From NCBI GenBank assembly GCA_031308135.1, contig JAHLJT010009355.1, forward strand, positions 5,703,217 through 5,767,216: 64,000 nt of DNA, written 5' to 3'. Below the pieces are notes generated by a model. The model saw nothing but the letters and a program-made list of their open reading frames with translations, searched no databases and had not been told where the DNA came from. Made by a program: the position numbers and the translations under genes. Numbering within the stretch: the first letter of the stretch is position 1; every line of letters begins with the position of its first letter. The stretch is from Acheta domesticus. Taxonomy: Eukaryota; Arthropoda; Insecta; Orthoptera; Gryllidae. Shown in pieces: positions 24,923-32,298 of this stretch.

Positions 24923-25411
24923 GGCATGGATGGGGCGGACGACGGCGGGGGGCGCGATGCAAGGTAGTCATCGCAGCGCGACGCACCTTCTTGCGAATGG
25001 CTTCCCGGGTGCGGAGAGCAGCACGAAGGAGTGTCGGTGTGGCGTGCTGACCGCCGATCTTGCTTTTGAGGGACATGACGGTACCGCACCCCGAGGGCCG
25101 CCGCACGTTCCCCGAGAGTGGCGTCACGCGCTCGCACGCGGTCAAAACGCATCGATCGGCGAGCACCCGATCCGCCGCTTGACGCGCGGGCGTGTCTTTG
25201 TTGTTGTGATAGGCGATATCGTGGTCGCGACAGGCAGCGTCTAAAGGGTTGACACCCTGGTCCCCGCGCGCCAGACGTGTTTGCAAGCGGGTGCCGGGCC
25301 CGCAGAACTGTAGCCCGGGATGTGAAGTTCGAAGGGAAGCGCATCGATGGCCCGATTCAAGAGGTTGCCCATTAGCCCACGAGCGTGGGGTTGTTTGCGT
25401 CGCGGAGGCAT
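24828..25411 (-). pseudogene. PLA2-domain virion protein, frameshifted
   Basis: The ATG at 25,411 opens a basic N-terminus. The frame reads into a parvovirus VP1-like phospholipase A2 fold: the glycine calcium loop 'FCGPGT' at about 25,307-25,290 and the catalytic 'CRDHDIAY' with His-Asp at about 25,223-25,218. A helix 'RARDATLGERAAALG' follows at about 25,134-25,092. In Polintons and adintoviruses this domain sits in a minor virion protein thought to open membranes during entry. At least three frame changes are needed (near 25,310, 25,145 and 25,085), each explicable by one or two bases, with no substitution-type stops inside the conserved blocks. The 3' end overlaps the start of the next ORF and is not well defined. 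Not functional as written. Confidence 0.85.
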
Positions 25412-25464
25412 CGTTGCGGGGCAACTGACGCAAAAAACGCGGGACACCGAGGTGTATTTACGTG

Positions 25465-26133
25465 TTATAACGGGGGGGCGACGAAAAACCGATCAAACCC
25501 GGCGCGTAGCGACCCTTGTCGACGGGGCGTGTCTTGTCAATGACGAGAAAGGAAAACGGTTCACGCACACCTCTTCACACATCACTTTGAAAAGCGGCGA
25601 AGGAGGGGAAATCCGTGCCGACGTGTTCCCTGTACATGTGAGTCCAAATTGGTGTCGTCTTGACGAAAGGCGATGATGAGATTAGCGTTGTCTCGCACGA
25701 GTTGTTTAGGGGACCTTCGTGTTCGTCTGACAGAGGTAGAGCACGTCGTGATGTTTGTGGCGACCCGCGGCGAAGTAGGTTCTGATGCAATCCTGTCGTT
25801 CGGTGGCGACATCATCGAAAAACAAAGACGCTGTTCGGTTTCGCCTCCTCCGGGGAGACGACACTGTCGTGGTCGGTGTACACGTGCAAACGAGACACCC
25901 GCGCCCCCACCCTCGCATACAGCGCGCAAAAACGTGTAGAGTGTTGATCGACGGTTTTCGCGTACAGATAGATGTGCTCGAACTTGAGGTCCGTTCGGCA
26001 TGGTGAGGAGCGTGAACGTCGTTAACGTTTTCCCGCACCCGAAGGGCCGATGAGGAGTGCGCGTACGCTGTCCGGCAACAGAGGACCGTGGCGCCCTTCC
26101 ACGTCGGGCGGTTTTTCTCGCCTAAACGGGCAT
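25465..26133 (-). pseudogene. FtsK/HerA-type genome-packaging ATPase, heavily frameshifted
   Basis: About 223 codons' worth of sequence retains the whole family pattern in order. Walker A 'GPSGAGK' is at about 26,029-26,049. A 'FEHIYLYAK' strand follows, then Walker B 'VFVF' + 'DDV' at about 25,808-25,826. Next is 'HHDVLYLCQTN' with the sensor-type Gln, then 'QLVRDNANLIIAFRQDD', and a C-terminal 'KGRYAPG' region ending at TAA 25,465. Polinton ATPases pump DNA into capsids. Seven or eight single-base frame changes are needed, several in T or C runs (for example near 26,033, 25,990, 25,818, 25,712, 25,645 and 25,590). The start is uncertain: the ATG at 26,133 is near the expected position but is out of frame with Walker A. 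Confidence 0.85.
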
Positions 26134-26282
26134 CACGTTACGCACGGGCAGCGACACCGGTTGCAGCAGAAAGGACCATGATGCGTGCGCGTAGGGGTCG
26201 TCGTCGCGGACTGCCTGCGCCTCCCGTGGGGACCACGCATGTATATATATAAGCAGTGTCATTCCGTCACGTTGCACCCATA
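26134..26282. promoter_or_regulatory. Divergent promoter between ATPase (-) and fibre-like gene (+)
   Basis: The two cassettes diverge here. The run TATATATATAAG at 26,242-26,252 is a strong TATA box on the plus strand, about 30-40 bp before the plus ATG at 26,283, giving a very short 5'UTR. The same run reads TATATATATA on the minus strand and could serve both directions. This region is the hub of the morphogenesis genes. Confidence 0.6.
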
Positions 26283-27439
26283 ATGGATACGTTCGGACGG
26301 GCGCAACGTGTCGTACGCAGGAGACGAGAGGGGGAAGGCGGGGCGCCGGAGGCCTACGTGAATAAGAGGACCGCCGACGCGCTGCAAGAGTGCAAAGCAC
26401 ATACGGCGAAAAACCGCCCTCTCCCTCAACGGAAACGTGTTCGACGCGAAGAAAAAACGGATCACGAATGTCGGCGCCATTGTGAACACGACGGACGCGT
26501 GGCTCGCTCTATTCCCTCACGACCCGCGTGCCCATGTTCAAACGAGACAATAAAATACTCATCGTGGACATGAAAGGGGCGCGCGTGCTCACGGTGGCGT
26601 TGCCCCAGGGTCCGCAAGACGCTGTGAACAAAGCCTACGCGGACAACGTGGTACCGATGGACTACAAAAAGGCGGGCGTGTTGGGCGTGCGAAAGCGACG
26701 CCTCGTCGACCTGGCGACCCCGCAAGAGCCACAAGACGCGTGCACGAAAGCGTACGTCGACAGCATGATGACGGAGCACAGCCCCATTGACGTGACACAG
26801 ACGAACGTGATGAAGATGGGGAAGAGGCGACTCGCGGAGGTGTTGCCGCCGGAGGAGGAGGACGATGCGTGTACGAGGAAGTATGTAGAAGACCATTTCA
26901 TGAAGAAGAACATGATGTCGGTAGACGAAAAGCATCATCCAGACGCCGTGCAAGTGTACAACCGACGTCTCATGAATGTGGCACAACCGACCGATTCGCA
27001 AGATGCAGTGACCCTGTCGTACATGCAACAGGCCCTCGTCACCGCGCTCAGTGCGTTGACGCCGGTCTCCCTCCTCACCATCGAAAGCCTGTACCCGCAC
27101 CCACCCCTTAACCCATCCCTGCCGGGAAAGTGGTACATGTTGCCGACGGGTCGTACCAAGTTTGTGATACCGTGCGACGGCACGCTTGCACTGCGCAACG
27201 CTGCACCCCTACTCATGTTGCTGGCGGTGTACGTGGACGTGCACGACTACAACAAGCTCCCCCCGCCGTTGAAACTCACGATGAACACACCCTTCCGGGT
27301 GAAGAAGGGACAGACGCTCGCCTTTCGTCTTCTGCAGGAGTCGCCCACAGCACATATGGACGATTACCATTTGTACCTTCTCTTCGAGTATCGTATGGCG
27401 CTTCCGCTCACGTCACCGTTGGACACACGTGCGTTGTAG
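26283..27439 (+). pseudogene. Fibre-like protein with tail-fibre-type repeats, two frameshifts near the 5' end
   Basis: About 385 codons' worth of sequence. At least five copies of a ~45-residue repeat have the pattern (R)R-[IL]-x-[ND/V]-V-A-x-P-x-x-x-x-D-A-x-[NT]-K-x-Y-V-D, for example 'KKRITNVGAIVNTTDAW', 'RRLVDLATPQEPQDACTKAY' and 'RRLMNVAQPTDSQDAVTLSY'. This is the repeat of trimeric phage and virus fibres. A separate ~130-residue C-terminal part rich in beta-strand residues could be a head domain. The position next to protease and penton genes fits a virion attachment protein (inference). Frame changes are needed near 26,395 and 26,510; from 26,534 to the stop at 27,439 the frame is open. 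The start at 26,283 is chosen because it follows the TATA box. Confidence 0.65.
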
Positions 27440-27449
27440 GATGTGTTGG

Positions 27450-27486
27450 TATAAAGGTTGGACCGTGACGGGTGGAGTGGTCAGTC
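27450..27486 (+). promoter_or_regulatory. Core promoter of the protease gene (TATA + TCAGT initiator)
   Basis: TATAAA at 27,450-27,455 is followed by TCAGTC at 27,481. The A at 27,483 lies 33 bp from the first T of the TATA box, which is the arthropod TATA-initiator spacing. The ATG is at 27,566 after a (GA)n run at about 27,534-27,557. Confidence 0.7.
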
Positions 27487-27565
27487 GCGAGGGAGGCGCA
27501 CACGTGTGAAGGAGGAAGGAGTGTGAGTTCAATAGAGAAAGAGAGAGAGAGAGAGAGCGAGTCCC

Positions 27566-28306
27566 ATGCGGAACCGCCCCACGATGACGAGTGAACCATC
27601 GAGCACTGGTGCCGGTGGAGGAGGAGGCCGGAAACGCAAGAGCAAGAGTCGTCAGAGACGAGGACGTGTGCTTCCCATCGCAAAACGAGGAGGGTTTCTC
27701 CCGCTGTTGGCCGCCCTAGGCGCGATCGGCTCGCTCGCGGGCGGCGCGTCGGCCATTGCGAATGCCGTCAACAACGCAAAGCACGCGAAAAAGGTGTTGG
27801 AAGAGGCGATACGACACAACAAAGTGATGGAGGGCAAAGGGCTCCGTCCGCGTCGACGCGCCCACACAACAGGGAGAAGAAGAAGAATAAATAAAAAAAA
27901 ACAATCTGCGCTGAAGGTGACTGAACGTGTTCCGGAGCGTGTCCTCACGCATCGTGAAGTGACGCACTACGCAAAAGCATGTGGTCTCCCGTATTTCCGA
28001 GGCGTGTTTATGCGCGAACAGCTGCCGGCGCGACCGCGACGACGCGAGTCCGGCGTCATCAATCTGGATGATGTGCGTGGGGAAGGGACGCATTACGTGG
28101 CCTACGTCAAAAGAGGAACACATGTGCGCTACTTTGACTCCTTCGGACTCCCACCGCCGAGGGCGTTCGTACGCTACGTCGGACCCGACGTGACGATGCG
28201 TTACAACATGAACCGTGTGCAGGCGTTTGACAGCGAGAATTGCGGACGGCTGTGTTTGCAGTTTATATATGAGACGTCACGAGAACTGGACAAGGCCCAC
28301 TCCTAG
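27566..28306 (+). CDS. Adenain-like cysteine protease with N-terminal hydrophobic core-protein region
   Basis: The product is 246 residues. Residues 1-35 are basic (KRKSKSRQRRGR). About 40-90 form a Gly/Ala/Leu-rich hydrophobic stretch ('GGFLPLLAALGAIGSLAGG') followed by a helix 'NNAKHAKKVLEEAIRHNKVM'. In other Polintons this unit is often a separate small protein or a leader. From about 125 the C5-family protease appears: 'PYFRGVFMR', catalytic His in 'GEGTHYVAY', Asp in 'RYFDSFGLPP' and Cys in 'DSENCGRLCLQFIYE'. Such proteases mature capsid precursors in the particle. The frame is intact and compact. The stop TAG is separated from the next ATG by one base. A basic linker at about 92-115 could be a cleavage or DNA-binding zone (inference). 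Confidence 0.93.
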   Translation: MRNRPTMTSEPSSTGAGGGGGRKRKSKSRQRRGRVLPIAKRGGFLPLLAALGAIGSLAGGASAIANAVNNAKHAKKVLEEAIRHNKVMEGKGLRPRRRAHTTGRRRRINKKKQSALKVTERVPERVLTHREVTHYAKACGLPYFRGVFMREQLPARPRRRESGVINLDDVRGEGTHYVAYVKRGTHVRYFDSFGLPPPRAFVRYVGPDVTMRYNMNRVQAFDSENCGRLCLQFIYETSRELDKAHS

Positions 28307-28307
28307 T

Positions 28308-29316
28308 ATGACGACGCTCACGTTGACACTGGTAGGGGAGGGATCGGCGTTGACGGTGCGGTACGCGCCGCCGCTCGACTTCGGAAACGTGCCCCACGAA
28401 ATGGCGCTCACTGCGCTTCGGACGGTCAACAACGTGGAGAACGTGCGACAGGGTTGCAACACCTTGACGTTCTCCGCCACGGGAGAGCAGGCGGGGAGGA
28501 CCCGCGTGACCCTCCCCACGGGCACGTACACCTTGGACGACATCGAAGCGTTCGTCCAGTCGGCCTTGCGTGCAAGCGTCCTAGGCGCAAGTCACGTGTT
28601 TCATTTGCGAGGCAAACATCAACACACAACGCTGCACAGTGGAAACGTCATTGTACCTGCATTTCGACGAAGCCGATTCGATCGGTGCTTTGCTTGGGTT
28701 TCCGAAAACGATTCTACCACCGACCAGCGGCACGACCAGCCCGAAAACCGACGATGAGAAGACAGGAAAGGCGGTAGACGTCGACAACGGGACAGCACCG
28801 GCGCGCGCAACGCTGATCGACGATTTCGAGTGGTTTCATAGAATGTAATGTCGTAGAGAGCGGCTATATAAACCACAAACCCTCGCACGTGCTTCATCAC
28901 TTCCACGTCGTCGACCCTCCGGGCCACGTGGTCACGGAACACCCGTCCATCCCGTCTTCCATCGTGTGACGCGGACGCGCATCGAGGAGCTGACGCTGCG
29001 TTTGGTCAACGCCCGAGGAGAACCTATCCGCTGTCCGAAGGACAGTCCTCTTCGCTGGCACACTCCTTGTGCGGGCCGTGCGTGGTGGAGGTTGATCAGC
29101 GTATCAGCATGCGAGCTCGCTTGCCGCCGCGCCACAGAGTACCGTGTCCCCCGATAGCGCTCACGTCGGTGAGTCGACGTGTCCTGCGAGAGCTCGGTTA
29201 CGTGTTGAGAGCGGATCAACAACACCAACAACAGCGGACACGCCGTGACGGACGGCCACGGCGCACGCGCGCGCCACGACGAACACGTACGCGCATCGCC
29301 AGACAACACGCGTGGT
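28308..29316 (+). pseudogene. Penton-like minor capsid protein, frameshifted
   Basis: The ATG is at 28,308, one base after the protease stop. The first 100 residues are beta-rich. After a frame change near 28,600 comes 'RCTVETSLYLHFDEADSIG' with 'LLGF', a phrase typical of the single-jelly-roll minor capsid protein of Polintons. Later come 'GYINHKPSHVLHHFHVVDPP' and, after another change near 28,966, 'IEELTLRLVNARGEP', which matches the family's C-terminal strand. Frame changes are needed near 28,600, 28,843 and 28,966. The real C-terminus is uncertain: an Arg-rich extension in one frame runs to 29,316 ('RTRRDGRPRRTRAPRRTRTR') and may belong to a different small basic protein. The minor capsid protein would form vertex capsomers. 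Confidence 0.72.
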
Positions 29317-29621
29317 AGTCTGTCATGTATAGTACGTCACTCGTCCATCGTTTCACCATCCCTCCTCCTCCTCCTCCTCCTCCACCTCCACCTCCTCCTC
29401 CTACTCGATGCCTGTCGCGACCTGAACGATAGCAGCCCGGTCAACATGGAGAAATGCCGCGTCATGGTCGGCGCGACGATACTTCTTCATGTATAAGACG
29501 TCGTGCTCGTGCGCAGCCGCGTCACAGTGTGCCGTGACTCGCGATAGCGCTCACATCACCGAGGCACCCCCCACCCTCCTTCCTTTCCACCAGCAGCAGC
29601 AGCAGCAGCGGACACTTCATC
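29317..29621. other. Spacer between penton and major capsid genes
   Basis: Contains a (CTC)n run at about 29,361-29,402, a 27-codon basic ORF at 29,454-29,537 (separate entry) and a CAG run at 29,592-29,609. The segment 29,518-29,565 resembles 29,130-29,180 ('ccg(c/t)g.cacag.gt.ccgtg...gatagcgctcac'), which suggests a local duplication. Confidence 0.55.
29454..29537 (+). CDS. Possible small basic core peptide
   Basis: A 27-residue frame from 29,454 begins 'MPRHGRRDD' and continues 'CIRRRARAQPRHSVP', with about a third basic residues. Short Arg-rich peptides next to capsid genes act as DNA-condensing core proteins in adenoviruses and related elements. The frame is very short, the region holds frameshifts on both sides, and it may be a fragment of something longer. 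Tentative. Confidence 0.25.
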   Translation: MPRHGRRDDTSSCIRRRARAQPRHSVP

Positions 29622-30875
29622 ATGCCGTCCGTCAACGTAAAAACGTGCTCAACGTCGACTTGCTCGAACAACAAGGTGCCATCATCGGTAGTGAAATACA
29701 CGTCTATAGACCTTTCAACGACGCCTTCGACCACAATGACAGTTACGTATCCCTATACAAGACAATGATGGCTACACGGTGCCCGCGATAGCGTGCTCGT
29801 GATCGAGGGCAAAGCCGTGAAGACCGCGAACACCGCTCAGGCGACGCCGTGCAAATGGGTGACCAACGCCTTCGCGCATCTGTTGGCCGACGCACGCTAT
29901 GAACTGAACAACATCGAAGTGGACAGAGTTCGCTGGCCCGGTATCACCAGCACCCTCAAGGGTCTCGTGTCGTTTTCCGCGGAGGAACGTGAAACGCTGG
30001 CGTACGCGGGATGGCCCCGCACCAGCGACGAATCAACCCTCTCGCATCTCAGCAACGCGACCACAGGGGCTTTCTCTGTGCGTATACCGTTGCGATGCCT
30101 GCTCGGTGTGATGGAAGACCATCGACACATCGTGACGGGTGTGAAACAGGAATTGGTGCTCACACGTGGCAGTCACGATCACGACGCCCTTATCACAACC
30201 GAAGCAGTGGGGTCGGAGACGCCGTCCACGGTTGTCTTGACGAAGCTCGAATGGCACATGCCTCGTATTCGCGTAAAGGCGGAAAACCACATCCGCATCC
30301 AGAACCTCATCCTCAAACAAGTTGCCTTGCCGATGGAATTTATGGCGTGGGATCTGCACATCTTCCCGAATGTCCCGAGCACCCAAGGTTGGGTATGGCC
30401 GGTGAAGACGTCGTCGGCCGTGGAATGTCCTCTGTACGTGATTGTTGCTTTCCAAACAGATCGCAGCAATAAACTCCGAGCGAACGCGTCTGCTTACGAC
30501 CACTTGAGCGTGACGAACGTGAAGGTGGTCATTAACGAGAAGGAGTACCCGTATCACGACCTCGATGTCGATATGGCTGCAGGACGACTCGGTGAATGCT
30601 TCGCCCTGTTCCGGGCGTTTCACGGGAGCTACTACAAAGCAGTGGAATCGGCATCGGCAGTGACACGCACCGACTACAAGGACAAGTATCCACTCTTCGT
30701 GTTCGATTGCACAAAGCACGAGTTACCAACACTAGGCAAAGCGGTGGACACCCGCATTCATATTGGCACAAAGACCAACATTCCTGCCAACACGACTGCG
30801 TACGCGCTCATTTTGCACAAACGCACCTTTGAGTACATCCCCGTGAACGGCACGGTGCGAAAGGTGCCCGTCTAA
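29622..30875 (+). pseudogene. Major capsid protein (double jelly-roll), frameshifts confined to the first 170 bp
   Basis: About 418 codons' worth of sequence, of which 29,793-30,875 is one clean frame of 360 residues. The N-terminal part in two other frames has 'EIHVYRPFNDAFDHND' and 'IPIQDNDGYTVPA', then 'SVLVIEGKAVKT', 'ARYELNNIEVDRVRWPGITS', 'RIQNLILKQVALPMEF' and the C-terminal 'TAYALILHKRTFEYIPVNG'. This is the order seen in Polinton hexon-like capsid proteins. The start at 29,622 is the ATG closest to the conserved block. Frame changes are needed near 29,640, 29,755 and 29,785. If these are sequence errors the gene is intact; otherwise only an N-terminally truncated product could form. 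A poly(A) signal lies 124 bp after the stop. Confidence 0.87.
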
Positions 30876-30998
30876 GACCTACGCGAGAAAGAGAGGACGA
30901 GAAGACTCGCGCCCGTAGAAGCATGTGTGTGTGTGTGTGTGTGTGATACGATATGAAACATCGCACTGTCTATTGTAAAAACGACCCTCACGAACGTC

Positions 30999-31004
30999 AA
31001 TAAA
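30999..31004 (+). terminator. Poly(A) signal of the plus-strand capsid cluster
   Basis: AATAAA followed by a GT-rich stretch ('gattgttgtctgtgtg'), the classic signal plus downstream element, 124 bp after the major capsid stop. A (GT)n run at 30,922-30,944 precedes it. Confidence 0.75.
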
Positions 31005-31523
31005 GATTGTTGTCTGTGTGAATCAAACCGGTGTTTGTTGTTGTTTCTTTTTTTCCTCCCTGTGTTTTTTTTTCTTTGGTGTGTGGATATTGTCATTCGT
31101 TTTGAATGTGGGGTTGGGGCATGACACATGTTGACAATGGGTTTCACAGTCTCTCTCTCACTCTCTCTCTCTCCACTGCACCTACACACACACACACACA
31201 CACTACATTTCTCTCCATTACGGCGATTGGGGTGGCGCGAACCTGCCGCTCGCGGGGTCCCCGCTCTCGGAGCCAATGGGGAAGGTCGTGGTGGTGGTGG
31301 TGGTGGTGGTCCCTTCCTCACCGGCGTCCTGTGTGGAGGAACGTTCTGTGACGGGCATGGTCACGTGACGTGGCTGGGGTTGACCTCTCCATCTGACACA
31401 CACACACACACCACATACACCCTGATGGACGTGTGGGTAGACGCACGAGCACATAAAAAACAACAAAAAAAAAAAAAAGACCAGGGCATGTCATCACGCG
31501 TCAACACTTACCGGCAGCCAACG
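31005..31523. other. Convergent spacer with microsatellites
   Basis: Lies between the 3' ends of the plus-strand capsid gene and the minus-strand Cys-rich gene. Contains T-rich, (TC)n, (CA)n and (GGT)n runs at about 31,147-31,320 and 31,396-31,412 and an A-run at about 31,465. On the minus strand a GTAAGT donor-like site at about 31,513 might extend the Cys-rich gene, but no further exon is convincing. Confidence 0.5.
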
Positions 31524-32298
31524 CTACACGAAGGAGAAAGCGGCATCTGACCCGTCCGTTCGCGTTTGCATTCCACGCAGTGGCGGATGAGCGGTGGGTA
31601 TCCCGTGATGCGACAGTAGCAGCACGGGACGGTGACGGAAACACCGCCGACACGCCTTGATCAAGGGGTCCTGTTGCATGACGGCAGGCAAGGTGTCGAA
31701 CACAAAGTCGACCTCCAACGCCATCACCGTCATTAAAATGTACTTCGGAATGCGTGCGAGTTGATTCGCCGTCATGCCGAAAAGGGTGCGGTGATGGTGC
31801 CACCACCACAGCAGAAAGCCGTCCTCTGTGTATTGTTGACCTACGACATGCAAGCCAGGGGTGACGCACACACACACACACACACACACACGATGTAGAC
31901 AAAGGCGTACACATACCACTGAGGGAAGTCGCACTCCCGACGGGCGAACATGCCGGACAATCCCGGACGAAGGGCGGAGGACCGTCCGCAACGTCATTGG
32001 CCCGGCGGTACAGTGCTTCGGGGCAATGACGCGGACAGCACAGGCACAGCCACTGCTGGGACGCGACGGGGCGTGGGTGCCCGGGGCAATAGAGACAGCC
32101 TTGCACGGCGGGATCCTGCCGCAGGTGCTCTGGGAGGCGTGGAAACACCCAGAACACGTCCGCGGCGGCCACGGTTATCAATAAACTCTTTGGAAATAGT
32201 CGCAGCTGCTGGGCCGAGAACGAGGTAATCGTTCGATGGTCGTCCGACCACCACTGCAGGACGAGGTTGTCCGTCGCTCTCGCGTTGACGTGCGTCAT
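31524..32298 (-). CDS. Cys-rich Polinton accessory protein, spliced double-domain copy
   Basis: Two exons: 32,298-31,917 and 31,840-31,524. The intron (31,916-31,841) starts GTATGT, contains a (TG)n run and ends in 'gtcgtag'. Joined length is 699 nt, an exact multiple of three (232 residues). Exon 1 carries a full domain ('FSAQQLRLFPKSLL', 'LPEHLRQDPAVQGCLYC', 'PPPFVRDCPAC'). Exon 2 repeats it ('MTANQLARIPKYILM', 'LPAVMQQDPLIKACRRC') but its last Cys pair is out of frame ('PPLIRHCVEC' is encoded in the +1 frame), so the second domain is cut short. The start ATG overlaps the DNA polymerase stop as ATGA. Function unknown; the homologue is at 21,597-22,073. Confidence 0.7.
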
